Under the pieces are notes generated by a model. It saw nothing but the letters and a program-made list of their open reading frames with translations. It did not search any database and was not told where the DNA came from. A program made the position numbers and the translations under genes. DNA of 64,000 bases from Carboxylicivirga marina (lineage in GTDB: Bacteria; Bacteroidota; Bacteroidia; Bacteroidales; Marinilabiliaceae), in NCBI RefSeq assembly GCF_016612505.1, contig NZ_JAENRR010000018.1, positions 1-64,000 on the forward strand, in the 5' to 3' direction. Shown in pieces: positions 46,757 to 55,847 of the stretch (positions are counted from its first letter, which is position 1; every line of letters begins with the position of its first letter).

Positions 46757-47112
46757 ATTAATATTTAAATTCGATTCTCTGTTATTTACAACCTTATGTG
46801 TATACAGTTACTTTAAACACTAAACACAAATTAAAGTTGAAGTCAAAATAGCAAATAAGATAAAAAAATCTGAAATTAACTGTTATTTTTCACAATCCGC
46901 CTACACAAGTACTAGAAGCATATCGACTATAAAAACTGTTGAGCAATCACGACAATCGGAAATATGCAATGAAACTATCTCATTTTTTTTAAGATTAAAT
47001 AAGTACTAAAACTCATGAATATAGAGTGCTTAGCAACTTGCACAACTAAAGGCTTTTTTGTTGCTTTGCAACAATTTTTGGGGAACATAAATAAGTATTA
47101 TAAAATAGTAAA
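46757..47112. other. Divergent control region with a leader hairpin
   Basis: 356 bp between ccsBA (minus) and the porin-like gene (plus). It holds no gene. On the plus strand a perfect hairpin TTGTTGC-TTT-GCAACAA lies at 47058-47074 followed by five T, only 34 bp before the porin-like ATG. It looks like a terminator in the leader, which suggests attenuation. Confidence 0.55.
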
Positions 47113-48339
47113 ATGAAAAGAATTCTGACCACACTGATTGTAGTTGTTTTAACAACAATGGTGTTTGCACAAGAAGAAAAGAAACCATTTAAGGTAGAAA
47201 TACATGGCTTTGTTGGTGTTAACGCATACATGGATACGCGCCAAAGTGTTTCAGTACGTAACGGAAATATCTATTTATTTCCAAAGTCAGCGTCGCTAGA
47301 TGCTGAAGGCAATGACATTAATGATGAGGCTTACTATGATATGGATGCTGCATTCAGTCGCTTTAATATTGGTGTTTCTGGCCCTGAAGTATTTGGTGCT
47401 AAAAGTTTTGCCTTTATCGAAGGTGACTTCTTAGGCGATAAAAATCCAAATCATCAAGATGTCAACTTCCGCCTTCGTCATGCATTTATCCGTCTTAACT
47501 GGGATAAAACCAGCTTATTAGTCGGACAGTACTGGCATCCTTTATTCATCACTGAAAACTTCGCCAATACGGTTAATCTTAGTTGTGGTACTCCTTACCA
47601 CCCGCTTAACCGCCAACCAATGATTCGCTTAGGTTATCAGCTAACGGATAAAGTTGAGGCCATTGGTTTTGCCATGTCGCAAAATGACTTTTTAGATAAA
47701 GGTATGCATGAAGCATCGGAAAACTCACTCATTCCTGAAATGGCTCTTCAGCTTAAGTTCAAAAACAAAGGATTTTTTGCTGCAGTTACCGGAGGTTTCA
47801 AAGCACTTAAGCCAGCATTGGTTGACCCAAACACTGGTATAAAAACTGATGAGCTAGCTAAAGGAAGCTACTTTACAGGTTCTATTAAAAATGATTTTGG
47901 CGCATTTACATTTAAAACCGAAGCTTTATTCACAGCAGGAATGACCAATGTGGTAATGCTAGGTGGTTTTGCTGAAAAAACAAATCAGCCAGGCGAACCA
48001 CGCAAATACACAGCTATCAAAAACTTCGCTTTTTGGGCCGACATTGAGTCAAATGCCAAGAAAGTAAAACCAGGTGTATTATTTGGCTACACTGAGAACC
48101 TTGGCGCGTATGATAAAGCAACACCTTTGGCAGGGTATACCATTGGTGGCAACATCGCCAATATGTACTCAATCGTTCCCCGAGTGAAGTTTATGGCCAC
48201 ACCAAAAATATGGTTTGGCGTAGAATGGATGTATGTAGTTGCGGCGTATGGTGATTCATATGATGAATATGCAAAACCTGTTGAATTAACAGACTACAGC
48301 AACAATCGTGTAACAGCCAGCATGCGATATACATTCTAA
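47113..48339 (+). CDS. Porin-like outer-membrane beta-barrel protein
   Basis: 408 residues. Signal peptide ends near VFAQEE. The mature sequence is full of amphipathic beta strands (FAFIEGDFLGD, FRLRHAFIRLNWDKTSLLVGQYW) and ends in MRYTF, with the terminal Phe typical of outer-membrane barrels. Resembles the DcaP-like porin type, with a possible extended N-terminal strand. The transported compound is not predictable. It is followed after only 4 bp by two small genes, so the three may be one transcript. Confidence 0.82.
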   Translation: MKRILTTLIVVVLTTMVFAQEEKKPFKVEIHGFVGVNAYMDTRQSVSVRNGNIYLFPKSASLDAEGNDINDEAYYDMDAAFSRFNIGVSGPEVFGAKSFAFIEGDFLGDKNPNHQDVNFRLRHAFIRLNWDKTSLLVGQYWHPLFITENFANTVNLSCGTPYHPLNRQPMIRLGYQLTDKVEAIGFAMSQNDFLDKGMHEASENSLIPEMALQLKFKNKGFFAAVTGGFKALKPALVDPNTGIKTDELAKGSYFTGSIKNDFGAFTFKTEALFTAGMTNVVMLGGFAEKTNQPGEPRKYTAIKNFAFWADIESNAKKVKPGVLFGYTENLGAYDKATPLAGYTIGGNIANMYSIVPRVKFMATPKIWFGVEWMYVVAAYGDSYDEYAKPVELTDYSNNRVTASMRYTF

Positions 48340-48352
48340 AAAAATGTACAGT

Positions 48353-48538
48353 ATGAAGCAAAAATTAGCAGTTATAGCCATTTTAATGATTATTGCCGGC
48401 TTTGGCATGATTCATAGTACCACAGGCATAATGGAAATAGTTAGTATGCTATTAATTGGCATAGGTTGTGCTTATCTGCTATTTTTGTTGCTGACAAATA
48501 AGTCTGAAGCTCGAAATTCGAAGACCGAAGACGACTAA
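48353..48538 (+). CDS. Small membrane protein with two helices
   Basis: 61 residues (MKQKLAVIAILMIIAGFG...), two membrane helices (about 6-20 and 30-48) and a charged C-terminal tail. A start at 48344 is also possible. Not recognised. Its position directly after the porin-like gene and before the DUF4268 gene suggests one transcript. Confidence 0.65.
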   Translation: MKQKLAVIAILMIIAGFGMIHSTTGIMEIVSMLLIGIGCAYLLFLLLTNKSEARNSKTEDD

Positions 48539-48548
48539 ACAACATATA

Positions 48549-49019
48549 ATGTTCTCAAAAGAAGAAGCAAAAGAAATACGACAACTATTTTGGCACAAAC
48601 TTGAGAGCCGCACTCGTCGTCTTCCGGGTCAGAAAGGGAAGAAAATCAAATGGATTTTTGACGAGACTGGTATCAAAGGCCTTGATTTGCGGTTTGACAT
48701 AAATCGTCAGCGCGCCATTGTTGCTTTGGAAATAAACCACCGCAATGAAAATCGTCGTTTGCAACTCTACGAGAAGCTTGAGGCCTGCAAGAGCATCTTT
48801 GAAACGCAATATGAAGGTCCCTTAACCTGGGATTATGTATACACCAAAGAGGAAGGTCGAGACGTATGCAGGGTTTATGAAGCATTATCGCCAGCCGATA
48901 TGTATCAAGAGGAAAAATGGCCCGAAGTGATGAAGTTTATGATCGATCGAATGATTCGTATGGAAAAAGCATTTCTGGAAGTAAAAGACTTTTTACTTCA
49001 TGATGAGCTAGGACAATAA
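48549..49019 (+). CDS. DUF4268-family protein
   Basis: 156 residues, soluble, with the pattern of the DUF4268 family: KEEAKEIRQLFWHKLE at the N-terminus, then FDETGIKGLDLRFDI and AIVALEINHRNENRR. Family function is unknown; related folds occur in nuclease-like and restriction-linked proteins. Last gene of the porin-like run; a terminator follows inside the end of the convergent gene. Confidence 0.78.
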   Translation: MFSKEEAKEIRQLFWHKLESRTRRLPGQKGKKIKWIFDETGIKGLDLRFDINRQRAIVALEINHRNENRRLQLYEKLEACKSIFETQYEGPLTWDYVYTKEEGRDVCRVYEALSPADMYQEEKWPEVMKFMIDRMIRMEKAFLEVKDFLLHDELGQ

Positions 49020-49033
49020 AGCAAACTAAGATT

Positions 49034-49912
49034 TTAAGATATGAGGCTTATCCATTTGGGTAAGCCTTTTTTGTACACCAGGCAATGATGCTCATTATCA
49101 CTAAAACCCTGTCCTATCTCTTTCGAGTAAAATGGAAATTCCAGGGTTAAGTTCGAACCCGCATTATGTTCCAGCATGTGATAAACAATGGCTTTAACTG
49201 CGTCATGTTTCGAATAAACATCTGCACAATGAATTAACGATAAGCATTTTTGAGATTTTAGAATAAATGCTCCGGCAATCATCGAGTTACTTTCATCATA
49301 GGCAGCATAAAGCCCGGCACTTTTATAACGCAAGGCAAAACTCACAATCTTTAGCAAGGTCGGTAAATCTGAACGTTCTGAATAAACATTATCGCGCTTG
49401 ACAAAATCAATGTATTCTGTGCCATTTAAGGCCCTAACCACTGTCAACTTTTTCGCTTTATAAGAATCAACAACAGATTTCATTTCCGGACTGAAATTCG
49501 ACTCTATTCGAGACAAATCTTCAATCAAATCCAACACACTAAACTTTAAAACATTGCTAATACTTAACCCTGACTTCGGAAGCTTATTGTGAGCATTCAT
49601 CACTAACTCAAAATTTCTATTTGGAATATGCTCCAACATCAGTTTGCCATCCTTTTCAGGCAAAGGCTGCTGGTTTATTATTCCCAAATATGGACTCCAA
49701 TATGGTGAGTAAACCCTTTTAAACAAGCTATTTCTTTTAAGGGGCAATGGAAGTACTGCAAGGTAATCATCGGCCACCACAGCGCCCCAATCATCGCATA
49801 CAATATCTAAATACCACGATTGTGCAAATACATGCCCGTTAACAGCCTTTTTAACGCATGCATCCCACAAATCATGATCTATTTGTTCACGTTTACAGTA
49901 TTTAATTTTCAT
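49034..49912 (-). CDS. GNAT/FemAB-like acyltransferase
   Basis: 292 residues, likely two-lobed GNAT or FemX-like fold. N-terminal lobe from MKIKYCKREQIDHDLWDACV, and the C-terminal lobe has SNSMIAGAFILKSQKCLSLIHCAD and DAVKAIVYHMLEHNA, typical of peptidyl- or amino-acyl-type transferases. Substrate unknown. Its last 13 codons contain a transcription terminator of the opposite gene. The ATG at 49912 lies 5 bp after the radC stop; an upstream TTG at 49921 would overlap radC, so ATG is preferred. Confidence 0.72.
   Translation of the reverse strand: MKIKYCKREQIDHDLWDACVKKAVNGHVFAQSWYLDIVCDDWGAVVADDYLAVLPLPLKRNSLFKRVYSPYWSPYLGIINQQPLPEKDGKLMLEHIPNRNFELVMNAHNKLPKSGLSISNVLKFSVLDLIEDLSRIESNFSPEMKSVVDSYKAKKLTVVRALNGTEYIDFVKRDNVYSERSDLPTLLKIVSFALRYKSAGLYAAYDESNSMIAGAFILKSQKCLSLIHCADVYSKHDAVKAIVYHMLEHNAGSNLTLEFPFYSKEIGQGFSDNEHHCLVYKKGLPKWISLIS
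49044..49075 (+). terminator. Terminator of the porin-like transcript, inside a convergent gene
   Basis: 10-bp stem (49044-49053 with 49058-49067, one G-U pair), ATTT loop, T run to 49072. It also encodes the C-terminal KKGLPKWISL of the acyltransferase on the other strand. Confidence 0.8.
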
Positions 49913-49917
49913 ATGCT

Positions 49918-50616
49918 TCAAATCATGCCTTCATCGGCATAGCTATAAAAGGCATTATCGGTAACAATAATATGATCCAGAACAGGCACATCCATAATAC
50001 GCGCAGCCTCACTCATTTTCTTGGTGATATTGGTATCGGCATCGCTTGGCTGTTTATTGCCGCTCGGGTGATTATGACACAAAATAATGGATGAAGCTAA
50101 ATGCTCAATGGCCGATTTAAGAATAAGCCGAACATCAATAACAGTTCCGGCTATTCCCCCTTGGCTTACTTTGTTTTTAGCTATCACTTTATTGGAACGA
50201 TTGAGTAAGAGCACCCAAAACTCTTCGTGAGGCAAATCGCCCAAAATGGGCTGAAAAATAGCGCACACATCTTTGCTACAGGTAATTTTTGGTCGCTCTT
50301 CACCATCCTGCAATTTGCGCCTTCGCCCTAACTCTAGCGAGGCAACGATACTTATAGCTTTTGCTTCTCCAATGCCATGGTAATTCGCTTTTAGGTCAGT
50401 CACCGTTTTTTTACCCAAAACGTTTAAATTATTCTGACAATCACGAAGTATTTTCTTTGATAATTCAACGGCACTTTCTTTGGCGCTGCCCGAACCAATA
50501 AGAATGGCTAATAATTCTGCGTCGGACAATGAGGGTAATCCTTTATAAATGAGCTTCTCACGCGGTCGATCTTCTATTGCCCATTCTTTAATGCTAAGGT
50601 GTTGGTAGGTCTCCAT
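49918..50616 (-). CDS. radC: RadC-family JAB-domain protein
   Basis: 232 residues. An N-terminal helix-hairpin-helix-like part (residues about 1-100) precedes a JAB/MPN metalloprotease-like domain with HNHPSGNKQPSDADTNITKKM near 184, containing the two His and the Asp of the JAMM motif and a Glu near 119. RadC is no longer thought to be a core DNA repair factor; its true substrate is open. The ATG at 50616 is clear. Adjacent to a tRNA-Glu array but separated by a terminator. Confidence 0.9.
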   Translation of the reverse strand: METYQHLSIKEWAIEDRPREKLIYKGLPSLSDAELLAILIGSGSAKESAVELSKKILRDCQNNLNVLGKKTVTDLKANYHGIGEAKAISIVASLELGRRRKLQDGEERPKITCSKDVCAIFQPILGDLPHEEFWVLLLNRSNKVIAKNKVSQGGIAGTVIDVRLILKSAIEHLASSIILCHNHPSGNKQPSDADTNITKKMSEAARIMDVPVLDHIIVTDNAFYSYADEGMI

Positions 50617-50675
50617 CTATTTTTTCTTTTACTGAAAAGATAGAAAGGCTCAATGAGAATGTAAATATCAGATAC

Positions 50676-50704
50676 GAAAAAAGCTCTTCTTTATGAAGAG
50701 CTTT
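50676..50704 (-). terminator. Terminator of the tRNA-Glu/rpsT operon
   Basis: Perfect 10-bp stem (50680-50689 with 50695-50704) and a T run on the minus strand, just after the last tRNA copy. Confidence 0.85.
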
Positions 50705-50707
50705 AAG

Positions 50708-50779
50708 CAGTCCCTAGGAGAATCGAACTCCTGTTTCAAGGATGAAAACCTTGCGTCCTAACCACTAGACGAAGGGACC
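50708..50779 (-). tRNA. tRNA-Glu (TTC), copy 1
   Basis: 72 nt with complete cloverleaf: acceptor GGTCCCT with AGGGACT (one G-U), anticodon arm CAAGG/CCTTG with anticodon TTC, T-arm with GTTCGATTC. CCA is not encoded. It is last in the transcript. Confidence 0.97.
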
Positions 50780-50812
50780 TTAATGCCTTTTGAGGCAAAA
50801 AAGTTATAAAAG

Positions 50813-50884
50813 CAGTCCCTAGGAGAATCGAACTCCTGTTTCAAGGATGAAAACCTTGCGTCCTAACCACTAGACGAAGGGACC
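50813..50884 (-). tRNA. tRNA-Glu (TTC), copy 2
   Basis: Identical to copy 1 across all 72 nt. 33 bp separate it from copy 1 and 12 bp from the rpsT stop. Confidence 0.97.
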
Positions 50885-50896
50885 TTATACTGTTGA

Positions 50897-51148
50897 TTAA
50901 AGTGCGTTAACGTGCTTTGTTAACTTAGACTTTAAATTGGCAGCCTTATTCTTATGAATAATGTTTTTCTTAGAAAGCTTATCAAGCATAGCAGTAACTT
51001 TAGGAAGTAATTCCTGAGCTGCTTCTTTCTCAGATGCGCTTCTTAATGCTTTCACAGCGTTACGAGCAGTTTTTGCAAAGTATCGGTTGTGAAGTCTTCT
51101 TTTCTCTATCTGACGAATTCGCTTTTTCGCTGATTGATGATTTGCCAT
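50897..51148 (-). CDS. rpsT: 30S ribosomal protein S20
   Basis: 83 residues. Basic, helical S20 sequence with MANHQSAKKRIRQIEKRRLHNR at the N-terminus and the IIHKNKAANLKSKLTKHV end. It assembles early onto 16S rRNA. It sits between two tRNA-Glu genes on the same strand, with 12 bp to copy 2 and about 38 bp to copy 3, so it must be released from a tRNA-mRNA precursor by RNA processing. Confidence 0.97.
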   Translation of the reverse strand: MANHQSAKKRIRQIEKRRLHNRYFAKTARNAVKALRSASEKEAAQELLPKVTAMLDKLSKKNIIHKNKAANLKSKLTKHVNAL

Positions 51149-51186
51149 CGTTCTACAATTAAAAATTGTTATTCTTTATATCTTAG

Positions 51187-51258
51187 CAGTCCCTAGGAGA
51201 ATCGAACTCCTGTTTCAAGGATGAAAACCTTGCGTCCTAACCACTAGACGAAGGGACC
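51187..51258 (-). tRNA. tRNA-Glu (TTC), copy 3
   Basis: Identical to the other two copies. First in the transcript, about 36 bp after the predicted transcription start. Confidence 0.97.
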
Positions 51259-51300
51259 TTATTTGCCTTTGGACAGTACTATTTGTCTCAAATGCGGATG

Positions 51301-51331
51301 CAAAGATATATCAAATTAAAATCCCTCCAAA
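51301..51331 (-). promoter_or_regulatory. Promoter of the tRNA-Glu/rpsT operon
   Basis: On the minus strand TTTG (51331-51328), 19 bp, then TATCTTTG (51308-51301): an exact fit to the Bacteroidota TTTG-N19-TAnnTTTG promoter. Transcription should start near 51294. Confidence 0.85.
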
Positions 51332-51453
51332 TTTTTTTATTAAAAAACATTCAAAAAAATACACCAAAACACCACATACTGCACGTATCCTATTATCCAT
51401 CAGTAAAATAAATCAACTAATAAATCTAATCAAGACAATTTACTCTTAATTAA

Positions 51454-51485
51454 TTTGCACACAATTCGATTATTACTTTACTTTG
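51454..51485 (+). promoter_or_regulatory. Promoter of metK
   Basis: TTTG (51454-51457), 20 bp, then TTACTTTG (51478-51485), one base off TAnnTTTG. It starts transcription just before the riboswitch. Confidence 0.7.
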
Positions 51486-51496
51486 CATGCAGTGAA

Positions 51497-51560
51497 AAGT
51501 GGAAAGATTTGGCTGATTGCAACCACTTAAAAAAAGTGCTAAAACGCAAATATCGTTTTA
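51497..51560 (+). promoter_or_regulatory. Probable SAM-II riboswitch upstream of metK
   Basis: A 6-bp stem pairs AAGTGG (51497-51502) with CCACTT (51523-51528). The loop carries GATTTGGCTGATTGCAA, and GCTAAAA follows at 51538-51544. This is the layout of the SAM-II (metA/metX) aptamer: stem, U-rich loop with ATTGCAA, and a GCTAAAA that pairs back as a pseudoknot (TTTGGC 51508-51513 with GCTAAA 51538-51543). A competing hairpin TAAAACG/CGTTTTA at 51540-51560 would block the pseudoknot strand. It lies about 80 bp before metK, which makes SAM, so feedback repression of its own synthesis fits. Identification rests on reading, not a covariance search. Confidence 0.82.
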
Positions 51561-51641
51561 CTTCCCTCTTTTCACATATCAACTTAAGTTTAACTTTTTA
51601 TCTGCCATTTAAAATAATGCAGATTTTATAATGTTAATGAT

Positions 51642-52892
51642 ATGGGATATTTATTTACATCAGAATCGGTTTCTGAAGGACATCCGGATAAAGTAGCTGA
51701 CCAGATTTCAGATGCTTTACTTGATAATTTTCTAGCCTTTGATGCCAACTCAAAGGTTGCTTGCGAAACATTAGTTACTACAGGTCAGGTTGTTTTGGCA
51801 GGCGAAGTGCGCTCAAAGCATTATGTTGATGTGCAGGAAGTAGCGCGCAGAGTCATTAACCGCATCGGATATACTAAAAGCGAATATCGCTTTGATGGCG
51901 ATTCGTGTGGTGTTTTATCGGCTATTCATGAGCAATCGGCTGACATTAACCAGGGCGTTGAGCGTGAAGAGAAAATGGACCAGGGGGCTGGTGATCAGGG
52001 CATGATGTTTGGCTATGCTTCGAAAGAAACAGATGATTATATGCCTATTTCGCTTGAACTATCGCACCGGTTATTAATGGACATGGCTGATATTCGTCGC
52101 GAAGGAAAAGAAATGACTTACCTACGTCCTGATTCTAAAAGTCAGGTAACAATTGAATATGGCGACGATAACCAGCCTAAGCGTGTTCATACCATAGTTG
52201 TTTCAACGCAACACGATGACTTTGATGCTGACGAACCAATGTTGGCTAAGATAAAAGAAGACGTTCGTAAGATTTTAATCCCACGAACTATTTCGCAATT
52301 ACCAGAGCGAGTGCAAGCCTTATTTGATGATGAATACATTTTACACGTTAACCCAACAGGTAAATTTGTAATTGGTGGGCCTCATGGTGATACAGGTCTT
52401 ACGGGGCGTAAAATTATTGTAGACACCTACGGTGGTAAAGGTGCTCATGGAGGTGGCGCTTTCTCAGGTAAAGATCCTAGTAAGGTTGACCGTTCGGCAG
52501 CTTATGCCTCGCGCCATATTGCTAAAAACATGGTAGCAGCAGGTATTGCCGATGAGATTTTGGTGCAACTATCATATGCCATTGGAGTTGCCCAGCCTGT
52601 TGGCGTATTTGTGGACACTTACGGTACATCAAAAGTTGACTTGAGCGATGGTGAAATAGCAGTTAAAATTGCTGAGGTCTTTGACCTTCGCCCGGCAGCT
52701 ATTGAAGAGCGTTTAAAACTACGCAACCCAATGTATGAAGAGACAGCTGCTTATGGTCATATGGGCAGAACTCCACGAACTGTTAAAAAGGTATTTGAAT
52801 CGCCATACTTTGGAAAAAAGGAGTTTGAAGTAGAATTATTTACATGGGAGAAATTAGATTATGTTGATGCTATAAAGAAAGCATTCGCTTAA
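51642..52892 (+). CDS. metK: S-adenosylmethionine synthetase
   Basis: 416 residues. Makes SAM from methionine and ATP. Motifs: [21 protein letters not shown] at the N-terminus, [12 protein letters not shown] near 115, [21 protein letters not shown] near 248 and the [12 protein letters not shown] loop near 282. Length is usual for the longer Bacteroidota form. The leader holds a promoter and a likely SAM-II aptamer. A strong terminator follows. Confidence 0.97.
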   Translation: MGYLFTSESVSEGHPDKVADQISDALLDNFLAFDANSKVACETLVTTGQVVLAGEVRSKHYVDVQEVARRVINRIGYTKSEYRFDGDSCGVLSAIHEQSADINQGVEREEKMDQGAGDQGMMFGYASKETDDYMPISLELSHRLLMDMADIRREGKEMTYLRPDSKSQVTIEYGDDNQPKRVHTIVVSTQHDDFDADEPMLAKIKEDVRKILIPRTISQLPERVQALFDDEYILHVNPTGKFVIGGPHGDTGLTGRKIIVDTYGGKGAHGGGAFSGKDPSKVDRSAAYASRHIAKNMVAAGIADEILVQLSYAIGVAQPVGVFVDTYGTSKVDLSDGEIAVKIAEVFDLRPAAIEERLKLRNPMYEETAAYGHMGRTPRTVKKVFESPYFGKKEFEVELFTWEKLDYVDAIKKAFA

Positions 52893-52913
52893 TTAAGTTA
52901 TAAAACCAATAGT

Positions 52914-52960
52914 AAGCCTTATTGTTGGAAGATGTATATCTTCCTGACAATAAGGCTTTT
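52914..52960 (+). terminator. Terminator of metK
   Basis: Long two-part hairpin: 12-bp outer stem (52914-52925 with 52947-52958) and 7-bp inner stem (52927-52933 with 52938-52944), then T run. Confidence 0.88.
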
Positions 52961-53059
52961 CTTTTACTTTCACACCCAAATATTGTGGTATAGGAATTAT
53001 TACGAACAGGGCAATCTATATTTTAAATATTATTTCATATTAACCTAAAATCTCACTGA

Positions 53060-53485
53060 ATGAAAAATCTATTCATTACCCTAATCGTGGTAATCACATT
53101 AAGCTCATGTGCCACTCACTCTGGAATCATAACTGGTAATGCTTCTATATCTGATGCTAACTTTAATATTAAGGAACTTGCTATAGACACTGCTAATACA
53201 CAACTCGTATTTGGAATTGGAGGACTAGGCAAAGACGCTTTAGTTCTGAAAGCTAAAAGAAATCTTTACACCAATTATCCATCAAGAAAAGGGCAAGCCT
53301 TTGCCAATGTATCAGTAGATATTAAAAGGTCGTTTTATCCATTTGTATTTAATACAAAGGCAACCATTTCTGCCGATGTAATTGATTTTAATACTGCACA
53401 AGAAGACTCTTCCTTCATAGCTTTTAATGAAAATTTCAGCAAAGTTTTTGACAGTCCCTTTGAGGCCAATCAAAAAGTTATTTAA
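53060..53485 (+). CDS. Small lipoprotein (DUF6567-like)
   Basis: 141 residues. Lipobox LSSC with the cysteine near 17. The mature part has the pattern GIGGLGKDALVLKAKRNLY, which I recall from a family of small Bacteroidota lipoproteins; the family name is from memory and uncertain. Two strands with FVFNTKATISADVIDF follow. Function unknown. The following 160 bp may hold a decayed relative. Confidence 0.68.
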   Translation: MKNLFITLIVVITLSSCATHSGIITGNASISDANFNIKELAIDTANTQLVFGIGGLGKDALVLKAKRNLYTNYPSRKGQAFANVSVDIKRSFYPFVFNTKATISADVIDFNTAQEDSSFIAFNENFSKVFDSPFEANQKVI

Positions 53486-53520
53486 TACCTATAACAGTAC
53501 ATCATCCAAATTCCAAATTA

Positions 53521-53643
53521 GTGAGACAATTAAATTTCATTACAATGACAGGATGCATAGCGTTATCAATGAATGACCCCGGAGCAAGAAGTGGCGTTTG
53601 CTACGCAAACAATTATATTTTCGACCCAAGGGTCGAGGAATAA
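53521..53643 (+). other. Hairpin-bearing repeat with a short broken frame
   Basis: Two perfect palindromes lie close together: GTTTGC-TAC-GCAAAC (53596-53610) and TCGACCC-AA-GGGTCGA (53621-53636). A GTG-to-TAA frame of 40 codons spans them but looks non-coding (it encodes the palindromes). The CCCC-GG and GACCC/GGGTC style resembles small palindromic repeats scattered in other Bacteroidota genomes. Nothing else of note in the 299-bp gap. Confidence 0.5.
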
Positions 53644-53751
53644 AACAACATTAGATCCAAGTCATTAACGATGATGTATTAATTGTATATGCGTATATAT
53701 CTAAACCAAATAAGCGATTAATCAATGTCAAAATGAAGGATGTAATAGAAT

Positions 53752-53786
53752 AAAAAAAGAGGCAGCCAAAGGCTGCCTCTTTTTTT
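53752..53786. terminator. Bidirectional terminator, perfect 16-bp stem
   Basis: Stem 53752-53767 with 53771-53786, loop AAA, A/T runs at both ends. It serves the chemoreceptor and whatever reads from the left. Confidence 0.92.
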
Positions 53787-55686
53787 ATCGCTTAAAATAT
53801 GCTATTGTTTCTTTTAGCTTCTCTGCCAGTTGTGTTAAGTGCTCTGAATTATTGGTAAATATCGACGCTGACCCGGAATTCTGCTGCGTAACTTCATTTA
53901 ATTCCTGGATCGCTTTATTGATCTGTTCGGCCCCACTTTGTTGCTCATAACTTGATGCAGTAATTTCTTGCACAAGCTGTGTGGTTTTTTCAATTTCAGG
54001 AATAATCGCTTCCAATTGTTGACCCGATTTTTCGGCAGCCTCTACACCATGTTGGGTTAAATCAATAATCTCAATAGCGGCTTTCTGCGATCGTTCAGCC
54101 AACTTTTTTACTTCAGATGCCACAACAGCAAAACCTCTTCCCTGCTCGCCTGCACGTGCCGCTTCTACGGCTGCATTTAAGGCTAAAATATTCGTTTGCT
54201 TGGCTATCTCTTCAATAATCGTAATCTTTTCCGAAATCTCTTGCATTGACTGTGTAGTATCCTTTGAGCTTTCGAAACTTTCTTTGATACCATCAGCTGA
54301 ATTTAAAGCAATGTTTTCGGTTTGCTTCGAGTTCTCACTATTCTGCTGGATGGTGGCCACCATTTCTTCCATAGATGACGAAATCTCTTCAGAGGAAGCA
54401 GCCTGATTAGAAGCTCCTGCCGATAATTGATTAGATGAAGATGCCAACTCGACACTTGCAGAATTTATGGCGTCTGAGCTTTCAAATATTTCACTCATAA
54501 TACTTTTCAGATTATCCACCATATCTTTTAACGCACGACCTAAGTCTCCCGCTTCATCTTTTTGCGCATCATCAACATCAATTTCAGTCAACAAATTACC
54601 ATCAGCTATCTCTCGGGCAATGGCTGCACTCTTAACTATTGGTCGCACAATATTACCTGCCGTTAAATACACAATAATGTACAAGATTATTAAACCAATA
54701 ATTCCAATAAGGATGCTACGATAAAAAATGCTATTGGCACTTTCTAAAATCACCTCTTTGGGCACTTCAATACCCAATGTCCAGGTAGTATCTATACCTT
54801 CAAATGCAACCGAAGTAAATGATACATAGTTAACCATTCCGCTTGCCGGATTGGTATATTCAAAACTATAGTCGTTTTTGGTCAGGGTTTTGGCCAGGCC
54901 TGTTTTAAAATCATTCGACTCGTATTGGATGGCTTCAAATAGTTTTTGTGCCACCAAATCGGTATTGGAATGCGCAACAATACTTGTATCCCGCGATACC
55001 AAATATGAAACAGCACCTTCGTACGGATTCATATTCGAGATTATCTTTGACATATCATTGAGACTGATATCAACACCAACCATCCCTAGAAATTCACCAT
55101 TTTCATTCTGAAGTGGTGCAATAATGGAGGTCATTATTATACCAGCTAACTCTTTGGTAACTACATCGTAATAGGGATCCCAAATGTCAGCAGCATTCTT
55201 TTGTCGCCCCTGATAATAAAGGCTGGTAAGGTTTTCATTATTCATGTCTACCTCTTCACTGGTTTGATTGAGCTGACCATTTAATCGAAAGACCACATTT
55301 CGCTGCCGTCCGTTTTTCATCGGATAGTTCGAATCAAGAGCCTTCAGCTCCCAGATTTGCCACGTCGATAAAAGCTCCGGATTATTTTCTAACCATCCGT
55401 ATAAAATATCATCGAACACTTTACGACGATATGTTTCGTCCATGCCAAGATAATTGTGATAACTATCTCTTATAGTATTTGTTGATACAACAACTTGATT
55501 GATGTCGTTCTGAATAAGATTACTTGATGCCTTGAGATTTGCATCAATAATTGCTTTGGAATCTTCTAAAGCATTTTTCTTTAAACTGAAACTGATATAG
55601 CTAAGCGTTGCTCCATAAATTAAAGTAAACGATACTAAAATGTACAACAACAACTTACTTTTCAGGCGTAAATTAATTCTGCTCAC
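53785..55686 (-). CDS. Chemoreceptor with dCache sensor
   Basis: 633 residues. Helix near 11-31, a periplasmic dCache-type sensor (about 35-310; [15 protein letters not shown] is the PDC-like signature), a second helix near 320-342, HAMP, and an MCP signalling domain with [34 protein letters not shown] at the tip. Start is GTG at 55686; no better ATG precedes the first helix. Ligand is not predictable; dCache domains often bind amino acids. No cheA, cheW or cheR is present in the window. Confidence 0.9.
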   Translation of the reverse strand: MSRINLRLKSKLLLYILVSFTLIYGATLSYISFSLKKNALEDSKAIIDANLKASSNLIQNDINQVVVSTNTIRDSYHNYLGMDETYRRKVFDDILYGWLENNPELLSTWQIWELKALDSNYPMKNGRQRNVVFRLNGQLNQTSEEVDMNNENLTSLYYQGRQKNAADIWDPYYDVVTKELAGIIMTSIIAPLQNENGEFLGMVGVDISLNDMSKIISNMNPYEGAVSYLVSRDTSIVAHSNTDLVAQKLFEAIQYESNDFKTGLAKTLTKNDYSFEYTNPASGMVNYVSFTSVAFEGIDTTWTLGIEVPKEVILESANSIFYRSILIGIIGLIILYIIVYLTAGNIVRPIVKSAAIAREIADGNLLTEIDVDDAQKDEAGDLGRALKDMVDNLKSIMSEIFESSDAINSASVELASSSNQLSAGASNQAASSEEISSSMEEMVATIQQNSENSKQTENIALNSADGIKESFESSKDTTQSMQEISEKITIIEEIAKQTNILALNAAVEAARAGEQGRGFAVVASEVKKLAERSQKAAIEIIDLTQHGVEAAEKSGQQLEAIIPEIEKTTQLVQEITASSYEQQSGAEQINKAIQELNEVTQQNSGSASIFTNNSEHLTQLAEKLKETIAYFKR

Positions 55687-55790
55687 AATAAATAGTTTTG
55701 GCGTTGAATGGATGTAGCTAGACTAGATTCTACGTGTAAAAGAAATAAAAGTTTTAATTTTTGCAAATGATTTTTAACATTTTTAAACAT

Positions 55791-55814
55791 AAAAGCCCGA
55801 CCATTTGGCCGGAC
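55791..55814 (-). terminator. Terminator after the second YceI gene
   Basis: 8-bp stem (55795-55802 with 55807-55814, with G-U pairs) and TTTTATG tail on the minus strand. Confidence 0.6.
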
Positions 55815-55847
55815 TCCTCCTCAATCTACTTAACCCTATATCAATAT

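Noticed and set aside
50708-51258. Regularly repeated 72-bp blocks that could suggest a CRISPR-like array
   Set aside because: Each block is a complete tRNA-Glu gene, and the spacing is irregular with rpsT in between.
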